A stretch of 64,000 nt of DNA, taken from positions 1 to 64,000 of the forward strand of contig CAKTOW010000008.1 of assembly GCA_934590325.1 (NCBI GenBank). The letters are read 5' to 3'. This document shows, in pieces, positions 53,877-61,776 of this stretch. The notes beneath the pieces were generated by a model. That model did no database searches. It was not told where the DNA came from and saw only the letters and a list, made by a program, of their open reading frames with translations. Position numbers and translations under genes: made by a program. The DNA is from an uncultured Oscillospiraceae bacterium. Lineage in GTDB: Bacteria > Bacillota > Clostridia > Oscillospirales > Oscillospiraceae. Each line of letters begins with the position of its first letter. Within the stretch, counting starts at the first letter, position 1.

Positions 53877-55705
53877 TTTTCGTTCCTCCCTCCCCGGAAT
53901 ATGCCATAGCCGTAGTGGTCGCACCGCAGACAGCGGGACGCCTCGGTCCGGGCGCCCTCCTCGGTCAGGCCGCACTCGATGTCCTCGAAGTCGCAGCGCC
54001 GCTCACAGGCCTCCCGCTCGGTGGTGTTGATGCGCCCGTGTGGCGCGCGGTTATTCAGCCGCGGGCCGGGTATGTCGATGTCCACCGTGATCTCATGGCG
54101 GAAGCCCAGGTGCTCGTCGATATTGGCCGCCGCCACCTTGCCGGCGGCGATGGCGCGTATGGCGCTGGCGGGACCGGTGACACAGTCGCCGCCGGCGAAC
54201 ACGTTGTCCATGTTGCCCACCTGGCCGGACAGCCCCGCCACGAAGGTGCCCCGCTGGATGGGCACGCCGGCCTGCTCGAAGCCCTGTATCTCTATGCCCT
54301 GGCCGATGGCCACCACGATGATGTCCGCCGGGATGCGCACCTCTGGCAGGTCGGCCTTGTTGGGCCGGGGCCGCCCGGTCTTGTCGGCCTCGCCAATGAT
54401 CTGGGGCTGCACCCACAGGGCCACGGCGCAGTCGTTCTCGTCCGCCTCGATGTGGGAGGGCGCCATCAGCGCGGCGATCTCCGCACCCTCGGCCATGGCG
54501 CCGGTGACCTCATCGGGCAGGGCGGTCATGTCCTCGATGCGGCGGCGGTACACGCAGGTGACCTTCTCCGCCCCCAGGCGGATGGAGCTGCGGGTGACGT
54601 CCATAGCCACGTTGCCGCCGCCGATGACCACCACCTGCTTGCCGGTGAAGTCGGGCATCACGTCGTCGCCGATAGAGCGCAGCATCTCCACGGCGGACAT
54701 GACATTTTTGCTGTCCTCACCGGGGATGCCCACCTTCTTGTCCTGGTGCGCACCGATGGCGATGTACAGGCAGTCGAACTCCTTCTGCAGGTCCTGCACC
54801 CACACATCCGTACCCACTGTGACGTTGGTGTGGGCCTCGATGCCCAGGGACAGGATGGACTCGATCTCCGCGTCCAGCAGGTGCCGGGGGAAGCGGTAGT
54901 TGGGTATGCCGTAGCGCAGCATACCGCCCAGCTTGCTGCGCTCCTCGTACACGGTGACCTTGTGGCCCATCAGCGCCAGATAGTACGCGCAGCTCAGGCC
55001 GCTGGGCCCACCGCCCACGATGGCCACCTTCTTTCCGGTAGGGGGCGCGCAGGGAGGCTGGGGCACATCGCCGGCGTTGTCCACGGCGTAGCGCTTCAGC
55101 CCGCGGATGTTGATGGCGTCGTCGATCATATTGCGGCGGCACCGCGCCTCGCAGGGGTGCTCGCAGATATAGGCGCAGGAGGTGGGGAAGGGGTTGTCCT
55201 TGCGTATCAGGCGCACGGCGTCGGCGCAGCGTCCCTCGCCCACCAGCGCCATGTAGCCGGGCACGTCCACGCCCGCGGGACAGAGCGCCACGCAGGGCAC
55301 GGGCAGCTGCAGACCGGCCAGACAGCGGTGGTGCAGGATGTGCTCTTCATAGTCGTCGCGGAACCCCTCCAGGCCGTCCAGCACCAGCCGGGCGGCGTCA
55401 CGTCCGATGGCGCAGTCGGCGGTGTTCTCCACGGTGCGCGCGGTCTTTTCGATGATGGCCAGCGTGGCCATGTCGGCGGTGCCGTCCAGTACCGTGGCGA
55501 TGAGCTTGCTCAGCTGCCCCAGCCCGATGCGGCAGGGCACGCACTTACCACAGGACTGCGCATGGCACAGCTGCAGGAAGGACAGCGACATATCCACGGG
55601 ACAGAGACCGGGAGGGCTGGCGGCGATGCGGCGTTCCACGTCGCGGTATAGGTTATCCACCACGGTCTGGGCGCGGCTGGCGGTTTTGATGTCAAGTCTG
55701 CTCAA
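53870..55705 (-). CDS. NuoF-tail / GltD-like flavoprotein fusion, hydrogenase partner
   Basis: A 611-aa electron-transfer protein. Residues 35-105 match the C-terminal 4Fe-4S region of NuoF/HydB (SCGKCVPCRIGLGQL), but the FMN/NADH-binding NuoF core is absent. Next comes a GltD-type ferredoxin module (CVALCPAGVDVPGY; CAYICEHPCEARCRR) and an FAD fold (GGGPSGLSCAYYLALMG near 229). The NAD(P) fold (GGGNVAMDVTRSSIRLG near 359) and a FAGGDCVTG loop follow, then C-terminal Cys pairs (CERRCDFEDIEC; CLRCDHYG). Start is TTG 55705, behind AAAGGAG. It overlaps hydA by 7 bases, so it is a 1:1 partner. It likely couples NAD(P)H to the hydrogenase. Confidence 0.88.
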   Translation of the reverse strand: MSRLDIKTASRAQTVVDNLYRDVERRIAASPPGLCPVDMSLSFLQLCHAQSCGKCVPCRIGLGQLSKLIATVLDGTADMATLAIIEKTARTVENTADCAIGRDAARLVLDGLEGFRDDYEEHILHHRCLAGLQLPVPCVALCPAGVDVPGYMALVGEGRCADAVRLIRKDNPFPTSCAYICEHPCEARCRRNMIDDAINIRGLKRYAVDNAGDVPQPPCAPPTGKKVAIVGGGPSGLSCAYYLALMGHKVTVYEERSKLGGMLRYGIPNYRFPRHLLDAEIESILSLGIEAHTNVTVGTDVWVQDLQKEFDCLYIAIGAHQDKKVGIPGEDSKNVMSAVEMLRSIGDDVMPDFTGKQVVVIGGGNVAMDVTRSSIRLGAEKVTCVYRRRIEDMTALPDEVTGAMAEGAEIAALMAPSHIEADENDCAVALWVQPQIIGEADKTGRPRPNKADLPEVRIPADIIVVAIGQGIEIQGFEQAGVPIQRGTFVAGLSGQVGNMDNVFAGGDCVTGPASAIRAIAAGKVAAANIDEHLGFRHEITVDIDIPGPRLNNRAPHGRINTTEREACERRCDFEDIECGLTEEGARTEASRCLRCDHYGYGIFRGGRNEKW

Positions 55706-55915
55706 AGGGGAGTCACTCCTTTCGTCCGCGCCGTGCGGAGGGCCTCCGGCGGTGCGGGACAGGTTCTGTGTTACCCAAAAGAATGACACAAAATTCCCCA
55801 AAAGTCAACAAAGGAAAAAAGATTGTTTTCATAAGGGGAAATTATTGGAAATTGCCGTATTTTTAACGTTATTTCTTGTGCAAAGCCCGTTTTTAGACAG
55901 AAAAAGTTTCTTGAA

Positions 55916-55951
55916 AAGAAAAAGCCTCCCCGGCACGCAGGTACCGGGGAG
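55916..55951 (-). terminator. MATE gene terminator
   Basis: CTCCCCGG-10 nt-CCGGGGAG then GCTTTTTC on the minus strand. The 200 bases on to the hydrogenase operon are AT-rich and hold its probable promoter, not clearly located. Confidence 0.75.
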
Positions 55952-55958
55952 GGAGGTG

Positions 55959-57416
55959 TCACGCGCGGCTGTGCCGCAGATAGCGGTAGTCGCATTTCAT
56001 GATGTTGCGGAAGAACGGGACGCACAGCACCACATCGGCGGCCATCCAGGCCATGGGATCGGCGGCGCTGAGGGCGTAGAAGGCCAGTGCGGGCGCGTCG
56101 ATGCTGACCGCACCCCCTGCAATGGCCGGGGGCAGCAGCAGGCACACGGCGATGCGCGCCAGCAGCTCCGCGCTGCCCGCGCCCAGCACGAAGGCGCTGC
56201 GCCCGATGCCCTGCACGCAGTTGCGCACCACGAAGATGAACCCCAGGAACAGATACATGGCAAAGTCCACCCGCAGCAGGGTGTTGCCGTAGCGGACGGC
56301 CTCGGGGGTGACCTTGTCGGCGCTCAGGAAGATGTGATAGAAGAAGTCGTTCCGCATGACCAGCAGGCCCAGCCCCACCGCCACGGCGGCCAGCAGCGAT
56401 ACGATGACCAGCGCCTGCAGCGTGCCGCGCTTGATGCGGTCGTACTTCCCCGCGCCCAGATTCTGCGCGGTAAAGCTGGTCATGGCGCCGCCCAGGGCGT
56501 TCATGGGCGTCATCACCAGGTTGTTGAGCTTGTTGGCCGCGCCGAAGCCGTTCTGCGCCGCGTTGGACACCATGACCCCGTCCCGCATGTCGAACTGCAC
56601 CACGCCGCCCTGCATGACGATGATGCCGATGGCCAGCACGGAGAACTGCAGCCCCAGCGGCACGCCCCGCACCAGGTGGCGCTTCACGTCCATCAGAGTG
56701 ATGTGCCAGTCGGCCTTGTGCAGCCGCAGGACGGGATAGCGGGCAAAGGCGTAGATGAAGCACCCTACGGTGCTGATGAGCTGCGCCAGCACCGTGGCGC
56801 CTGCGGCACCCGCCACGCCCCAGCGGAAGGCCAGGATGAACAGCAGGTCCAGCCCCACGTTCAGCACCGTGGAGAACAGCAGGAACAGCAGCGGCGTCAC
56901 CGAGTCGCCCATGGCCCGCAGGAATGAGCAGATGAAGTTATAGAACAGCTGCGCGCCGATACCGGCGAAGATGATGGCGCAGTAGGTATAGGCGGCGGTA
57001 TAGACCTCGTGGTTGTCGGGCGTCACGTTGATCCACGCCAGCATGGGGTCCAGCAGCACCAGCGCCAGTGCGGTCAGCACCACCGTCAGCGCGGCGGACA
57101 GAATGATCTGCGTGGCCAGCGACCGGCGTATGCCCCGCTCGTCGTGCATCCCCACGTAGTAGGAGGTGATGACGCAGAAGCCCGCGCTGACGCCGAAGGC
57201 GAACTGCAGGAAAATGAATATCAGCGAGTTGGTGTCGTTGACACCGGCCACCTCCGCGGCGGTCAGGGTCTGGCCGACGATGGCGGCGTCGCTGATGGTA
57301 TAGACCTGCTGCAGCAGGTAGGACAGGATCACCGGCAGGGAAAACAGCAGGATCACCCGCCAGCACGTGCCCTGTGTCAGGTCCATGGGCTCCCGCTTTG
57401 TATGTGCTGTTTTCAC
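55959..57416 (-). CDS. MATE-family multidrug efflux transporter
   Basis: A 485-aa, 12-TM Na+- or H+-coupled drug/toxin exporter. The typical opening is LTQGTCWRVILLFSLPVILSY and the first half has SDAAIVGQTLTAAEVAGV. A NFICSFLRAMGDSVTPL motif and the second-half repeat GAANKLNNLVMTPMNALGGA with FTAQNLGAGKYDRI are diagnostic. Start is GTG 57416 behind AAGGGGG; upstream ATG options overlap the promoter. Substrate unknown. Monocistronic. Confidence 0.9.
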   Translation of the reverse strand: MKTAHTKREPMDLTQGTCWRVILLFSLPVILSYLLQQVYTISDAAIVGQTLTAAEVAGVNDTNSLIFIFLQFAFGVSAGFCVITSYYVGMHDERGIRRSLATQIILSAALTVVLTALALVLLDPMLAWINVTPDNHEVYTAAYTYCAIIFAGIGAQLFYNFICSFLRAMGDSVTPLLFLLFSTVLNVGLDLLFILAFRWGVAGAAGATVLAQLISTVGCFIYAFARYPVLRLHKADWHITLMDVKRHLVRGVPLGLQFSVLAIGIIVMQGGVVQFDMRDGVMVSNAAQNGFGAANKLNNLVMTPMNALGGAMTSFTAQNLGAGKYDRIKRGTLQALVIVSLLAAVAVGLGLLVMRNDFFYHIFLSADKVTPEAVRYGNTLLRVDFAMYLFLGFIFVVRNCVQGIGRSAFVLGAGSAELLARIAVCLLLPPAIAGGAVSIDAPALAFYALSAADPMAWMAADVVLCVPFFRNIMKCDYRYLRHSRA

Positions 57417-57561
57417 AGAAAACGCCCCCTTGTTTTGTATAGTATAAACAACAACTTCTCTCAGAGCGCAGATTATAACGCCCCGGACCGGCATTGTCAA
57501 GGGGTGCGGCGCAAAATTTGTGTAAACCGGCGCCTAATTGCGCGCTTTATGGCTTTTTCTG

Positions 57562-57590
57562 TTGAATCGGCGGGGGAAATGTGCTAAAAT
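57562..57590 (+). promoter_or_regulatory. mscS promoter
   Basis: -35 TTGAAT (57562-57567), 17 bp, -10 TAAAAT (57585-57590). Confidence 0.6.
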
Positions 57591-57624
57591 CAGAATATAT
57601 GACACATAAGGGGGAGAGACCTGT

Positions 57625-58518
57625 ATGAGAAACGGCGAGAATAAAAAGTCGCCCAAGCGCATGATCGTCTATCTGCTGCTGTTGGCGGCGGTGGCGGCGC
57701 TGGGCTATTTCAGCGGCCTGGTGGACTTCAGCGAGTATAAGGACGTAATGTCCATGAACCTGAACGCGCTGCTGCGTCTGGTGGTCATGGTGCTGGTGGT
57801 GCTGCTGGCGTCCAGCATCATCGCCTTCATCCTGGGGATGATCAAGCCCCGCACCCACCGGGGCGGCTCCGTGCTGTCCCTGCTGAGCAGCTTGGTGAAG
57901 TACGTGGCGGGCATCATCATCGTCTGCCAGGGCCTGTCCCTGTTGGGCGTCAACGTGGGCACCATCATCGCCAGCGTCGGCGTACTGGCCCTGGTGGTCG
58001 GCTTCAGCGCCGAGAGTCTCATCGCCGACGTGGTCATCGGTGCCTTCATGCTGCTGGAGAACCAGTACAACGTGGGCGACATCGTGGAGGTCAACGGCTT
58101 CCGGGGCGTGGTCACCAAGATAGGCATCCGCACCACCTCCATCACTGACGGCGGCGGTAACGTGAAGATCATCAACAACTCCGAGATGAAGAATATCCTC
58201 AACCGCTCCGACAACAACTCCTGGTCGGTCAGCGACATCGCCATTCCCTACGAGACCGACCTGGAGCAGTTGGAGGCGCAACTGCCCGCGCTGATGGAGG
58301 ACATCCACCGCGCCCGCGGCGATGTGATGCTGGAGGCGCCCCAGTACCTGGGCGTGCAGGCCCTGGACGAGTCCGGCGTGGTGCTGCGCTTCTGGGTCAA
58401 GGTGGCGGAGAAGAACATCTACTCCGGCACCCGCGCCCTGAACCGCGAGCTGCTGCTGGGCTTCCGCCGTCTGGGCGTGGAGTGCCCCTATCCCCAGATG
58501 GACGTACACATGAAGTAA
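57625..58518 (+). CDS. small-conductance mechanosensitive channel family protein (MscS)
   Basis: A 297-aa channel releasing osmolytes on hypo-osmotic shock. Three TM helices at about 14-32, 48-70 and 85-130 are visible. The pore helix GTIIASVGVLALVVGFSAES is followed by the MscS beta domain (NQYNVGDIVEVNGFRGVVTKIGIRTT) and the C-terminal alpha/beta cage. Length is typical of YkuT-type channels. It lies 3 bases from the next gene and is cotranscribed with it. Confidence 0.93.
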   Translation: MRNGENKKSPKRMIVYLLLLAAVAALGYFSGLVDFSEYKDVMSMNLNALLRLVVMVLVVLLASSIIAFILGMIKPRTHRGGSVLSLLSSLVKYVAGIIIVCQGLSLLGVNVGTIIASVGVLALVVGFSAESLIADVVIGAFMLLENQYNVGDIVEVNGFRGVVTKIGIRTTSITDGGGNVKIINNSEMKNILNRSDNNSWSVSDIAIPYETDLEQLEAQLPALMEDIHRARGDVMLEAPQYLGVQALDESGVVLRFWVKVAEKNIYSGTRALNRELLLGFRRLGVECPYPQMDVHMK

Positions 58519-58521
58519 GCC

Positions 58522-59415
58522 ATGCAGGATAGGGATAAGGAATTTACCCCGGCACCGGAGCACACCGTGCCGGAGATGGCGGCGCCGCTGCCGCCGGAAG
58601 TGATGCCGCCGGAGACCCCGCTGCCGGGGGAGAGCGCCGACAGCGCCGCGGCGCTGAAAAAGCGCGCCGCCAAGTGGAAGAAGGCCGCGCTGATGCTGGT
58701 GGGCCTGTCTGCCATGACGGCGGCGGCCGTCACCGGCGTCACCGATGGTACCGGCGGTACTGCCGGTCCCGCTGTGCCCTCCGAGCCTGCGGTGCCTGTG
58801 CAGCAGGAGGAGCGGTACCAGCTCACCGGGACGCTGCTCTATATCTATTATAACGACACCTTCGACCTCAGCGGCGGCCAGCCGCTGGTGCTGGCGGAGG
58901 GTCAGGTGGACGCGTCGTCGCTGACGGAGACCGGTGTGACGCCCCCGCAGCCGGAGCAGCCCGCCTACGGCGGCACATATACCTTCTGCGGCTGGGCCGC
59001 CCGGTATAAGACCGAAACAGGCTGGGTCTGGGCGGAGAGCGACGGCCGCGTGACATCCTCGCTGGCGTCCCGCATCCGGCCGGAGGGTGGTCAGAGGGAT
59101 CTGCGGTTCCACGCCATGTGGCGGCGGACGGAAACGGGCGACCACCCGTGGCCGCTGCGGCTGGACGACGGCACCGCAGTCACGGAGTACGATGCGGCGG
59201 TGCCCATGGGCTCCGGCGGCAATGTGTTCCTGTGGGCGTACCCCCAGCCGGCGCGCCCCGGCTATCGCTTTGCCGGCTGGCTGGACGCCGATGACCAACA
59301 GGTGGACGTGCTCTCTGCCGCGGATTTCTTCCCACCGGACGCCAACGGTCAGCAGGACTGGAGCCGCCCCGTAACGGTGACCCTCACCGCCCACTGGGTG
59401 GAAACCTCCACATAG
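58522..59415 (+). CDS. membrane-anchored protein with InlB-type repeat, unknown
   Basis: A 297-aa protein. The N-terminal 50 residues are Pro/Glu-rich and cytoplasmic. A Lys/Ala stretch leads into one TM helix at about 52-72 (KKAALMLVGLSAMTAAAVTG) with a Gly/Thr-rich stalk. The extracellular part has two segments of the Listeria-Bacteroides (InlB B-repeat) type, FCGWAARYKTETGWVW and PGYRFAGWLDADDQ...LTAHW. It is only 3 bases after mscS, without its own strong ribosome site, so is translated from the same message. The function is unknown; surface or cell-wall contact is likely. Confidence 0.7.
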   Translation: MQDRDKEFTPAPEHTVPEMAAPLPPEVMPPETPLPGESADSAAALKKRAAKWKKAALMLVGLSAMTAAAVTGVTDGTGGTAGPAVPSEPAVPVQQEERYQLTGTLLYIYYNDTFDLSGGQPLVLAEGQVDASSLTETGVTPPQPEQPAYGGTYTFCGWAARYKTETGWVWAESDGRVTSSLASRIRPEGGQRDLRFHAMWRRTETGDHPWPLRLDDGTAVTEYDAAVPMGSGGNVFLWAYPQPARPGYRFAGWLDADDQQVDVLSAADFFPPDANGQQDWSRPVTVTLTAHWVETST

Positions 59416-59420
59416 CACAC

Positions 59421-59449
59421 AAAAAAGACCGCCCCCGGCGGTCTTTTTT
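59421..59449. terminator. bidirectional terminator
   Basis: A6GACCGCC-CCC-GGCGGTCT6 between two convergent genes. Confidence 0.9.
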
Positions 59450-60025
59450 CTATTCACAGGGGATGTCCGCCGGGCTGCTGTCTGCCCGCAGGTACAGGCG
59501 TCCGCCTTCTGCGTAGTAGGTGGGGTTCAGCGGGTCGCAGGTGACCTGCCACACCTGATGCACCACGTAGTTCTCCGCGGCGCCGTAGTAGGCGGTGGGA
59601 ACCGGCAGTCCGATGCTTTCGATGTGTGACACATACCGCCCGATGTGCAGACGGACGGTGAGGGTGATCTCCGCGGCGTGTTCCGGTACGGTGTACTGCG
59701 CCCGCTCCGCGCCGTGTAGTGTCTCCGGCAGTGTCACGCCCCAGGCATAGGGCAGCTGCTTGAAGGCCGTGCCGTACACCAGCCCGCCCAGGGCCGTGAC
59801 CGGCGCGCCCCGCACCGTGTCGGGGACGGTGTACTCCACCACGCCGCTCTCGCCGTCCCATGCGCAGCATCCGGCGAAGGCGGCCTGCCCGTCTGCGCGG
59901 AGGTAGAACGTAACGCCGCCCTCCGTGACGGCGTCCTCCCGGTGGTAGTATCTGCCGCTGATGCACAGCGCCAGAAGCGCCAGCCACAGCAGCAGCGTCA
60001 GGGGGATAGCGATGCTTCGTTTCAT
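59450..60025 (-). CDS. single-pass membrane protein of unknown function
   Basis: A 191-aa protein with one N-terminal TM or uncleaved signal (IAIPLTLLLWLALLALCISG, residues 5-24). The extracytoplasmic part of about 165 residues has strands such as VTFYLRADGQAAFAGC, VEYTVPDTVRGAPVTALGG and VTLPETLHG. This pattern (VxxxLPxxVxxxxxxAF) resembles degenerate leucine-rich BspA-like or Listeria-type repeats. Start ATG 60025 has GGAGG upstream. Related in style to the InlB-like protein across the terminator; perhaps both are surface-exposed. No function assigned. Confidence 0.7.
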   Translation of the reverse strand: MKRSIAIPLTLLLWLALLALCISGRYYHREDAVTEGGVTFYLRADGQAAFAGCCAWDGESGVVEYTVPDTVRGAPVTALGGLVYGTAFKQLPYAWGVTLPETLHGAERAQYTVPEHAAEITLTVRLHIGRYVSHIESIGLPVPTAYYGAAENYVVHQVWQVTCDPLNPTYYAEGGRLYLRADSSPADIPCE

Positions 60026-60164
60026 GGTGCTGCCTCCGTTCTTGTGAGTCTCCGTCATTCTACCATGCCCTCTGCTGCGGACACAAGAACATTCCGGACA
60101 CAAATAGTTACAGAGATCGCCGTAAACAGTTACAAAAAGTGACAATAACGCCGGAAAAGCGCGA

Positions 60165-60195
60165 AGAAAGGCCGCCCTTTCGGACGGCCTTTCTT
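60165..60195 (-). terminator. proS terminator
   Basis: AAGAAAGGCCG-TCCGAAAGGG-CGGCCTTTCTT read on the minus strand. Confidence 0.8.
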
Positions 60196-60202
60196 AACTC
60201 TC

Positions 60203-61642
60203 TTAGTACGCCACGCCCCAGTAGATGTCGGTGGTGCACTCCTTGCCGCACACCACGCACTTGCCGGTGGTGCCGGACTGCTGCAGGGGCATGCAGCGGC
60301 TGGACACGCCGGCCTTCTCCTTCATGGCCAGCTCGCACTCCAGGCTGCCGCACCACTTGGTACGGGCAAAGCCGCCCTTGCCCTGCGCCATCTCCTTGAC
60401 CTCCTCCCAGGAGGTCATGTCGAAGGTGTTGTCCTCCAAATTCTTGGATGCCATGGCGTACAGGTTGTCGTGAACATCCTGCAGCAGCTTCTGCACGGCA
60501 CTCTCCAGCTCCGTCAGAGGCACGAAGGTCTTTTCGCCGGTGTCGCGGCGGGCGATGCAGCACTGTCCCTTTTCCATGTCCTTGGGGCCGATCTCCACGC
60601 GGAGGGGCACGCCCTTCATCTCGTACTGGGCGAACTTCCAGCCGGCGGACTGGTCACTGTCGTCCATGCTGACGCGGATGCCGGCGGCGGTCAGGCGGTC
60701 GCGCAGGGACGCGGCGGCCTCCAGCACGCCCTCCTTATGCTGGGCGATGGGGATGACCACCACCTGGGTGGGGGCGATGACCGGGGGCAGCACCAGACCG
60801 TGGTTGTCGCTGTGGGTCATAATGATCGCGCCGATGAGACGGGTGGACGCGCCCCAGCTGGTCTGGAAGGGGTATTGCAGGGTGTTGTCCCGGCCGGTGA
60901 ACGTCACGTCGTAGGCCCGGGAGAACTTGTCGCCGAAGAAGTGGCTGGTGCCGGACTGCAGGGCCTTGTGGTCCTTCATCATGCACTCGATGGTGTAGGT
61001 AGCCTCGGCGCCGGCGAACTTCTCCTTGTCGGTCTTGCGGCCCTTCACCACGGGCATGGCCAGCGCGTTCTTGCACACGTCGGCGTAGCAGTTCAGCTGC
61101 TGCTCGGTCTCGGCCTCGGCCTCGGCGGCAGTCTCGTGGATAGTGTGGCCCTCCTGCCACCAGAACTCACGGCTGCGCAGGAAGGGGCGGGTGGTCTTTT
61201 CCCAGCGGATAACGGAGCACCACTGGTTATACAGCATGGGCAGCTCCCGGTAGCTGTGCAGCACGTGGCTCCAGTGGTCGCAGAACATGGTCTCGGAGGT
61301 GGGGCGGAACGCCAGACGCTCCTCCAGAGGCTCGCTGCCGCCGTGGGTGATCCATGCCACCTCCGGAGCAAAGCCCGCCACCAGCTCGCCCTCCTTCTTC
61401 AGAAGGCTCTCGGGGATGAGGACGGGCATCGCCACGTTGACGTGGCCGGTCTTTTTGAACTCCGCGTCCATGTACTTCTGGATATTCTCCCAAATGGCGT
61501 AGCCATAAGGTCGCAGGATCAGGAAGCCCTTAACGGAGGCGTAGTCCACCAGCTCCGCTTTCAGGCAGATGTCCGTATACCACTTGGCGAAGTCCTCCTC
61601 CATGGGAGTGATCGCTTCCACATTTCTCTGATCCTTAGCCAT
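60203..61642 (-). CDS. proS: proline--tRNA ligase (short, type 3-like ProRS)
   Basis: A 479-aa class II aminoacyl-tRNA synthetase charging tRNA-Pro. Class II motif 1 is in KKTGHVNVAMPVLIPESLL, motif 2 is RWEKTTRPFLRSREFWWQEGHT, and motif 3 lies in LIGAIIMTHSDNHGLVLPP. The YbaK-type editing insertion is absent. The anticodon domain is followed by a C-terminal zinc domain (CGSLECELAMKEKAG with later Cys in CVVCGKEC) ending in Tyr, WGVAY. This is the eukaryotic/archaeal-like type seen in many clostridia. Start ATG 61642 follows AAAGGA at long spacing. Confidence 0.95.
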   Translation of the reverse strand: MAKDQRNVEAITPMEEDFAKWYTDICLKAELVDYASVKGFLILRPYGYAIWENIQKYMDAEFKKTGHVNVAMPVLIPESLLKKEGELVAGFAPEVAWITHGGSEPLEERLAFRPTSETMFCDHWSHVLHSYRELPMLYNQWCSVIRWEKTTRPFLRSREFWWQEGHTIHETAAEAEAETEQQLNCYADVCKNALAMPVVKGRKTDKEKFAGAEATYTIECMMKDHKALQSGTSHFFGDKFSRAYDVTFTGRDNTLQYPFQTSWGASTRLIGAIIMTHSDNHGLVLPPVIAPTQVVVIPIAQHKEGVLEAAASLRDRLTAAGIRVSMDDSDQSAGWKFAQYEMKGVPLRVEIGPKDMEKGQCCIARRDTGEKTFVPLTELESAVQKLLQDVHDNLYAMASKNLEDNTFDMTSWEEVKEMAQGKGGFARTKWCGSLECELAMKEKAGVSSRCMPLQQSGTTGKCVVCGKECTTDIYWGVAY

Positions 61643-61690
61643 TGTCTTGTACCATTCCTTTATAATATATAGGCTGTGTGCCAACTTCAC

Positions 61691-61719
61691 ATTTTACCCG
61701 CCGCGGTGTAACTTGTCAA
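61691..61719 (-). promoter_or_regulatory. proS promoter
   Basis: Minus-strand -35 TTGACA (61719-61714), 17 bp, -10 TAAAAT (61696-61691). The leader is about 45 bases, too short for a T-box riboswitch. Confidence 0.75.
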
Positions 61720-61730
61720 GTTACCCGGGA

Positions 61731-61770
61731 AAAAAGCCGCAGAAAGACCGCCGGGAGGCGGTCTTTCTGC
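61731..61770 (-). terminator. trpB2 operon terminator
   Basis: GCAGAAAGACCGCC-TCCC-GGCGGTCTTTCTGC followed by GGCTTTTTT on the minus strand. Confidence 0.9.
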
Positions 61771-61776
61771 AGTATA

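Noticed and set aside
55720..55800. TTTTGTGT...AACACAGAA upstream of the hydrogenase operon as a Rex box
   Set aside because: Half-sites are 15 bases apart, too far for Rex. No clear palindrome.
61643..61776. A T-box leader for proS
   Set aside because: The leader from the mapped promoter is only about 45 bases. The hairpin in the region is the terminator of the upstream trpB2 unit.
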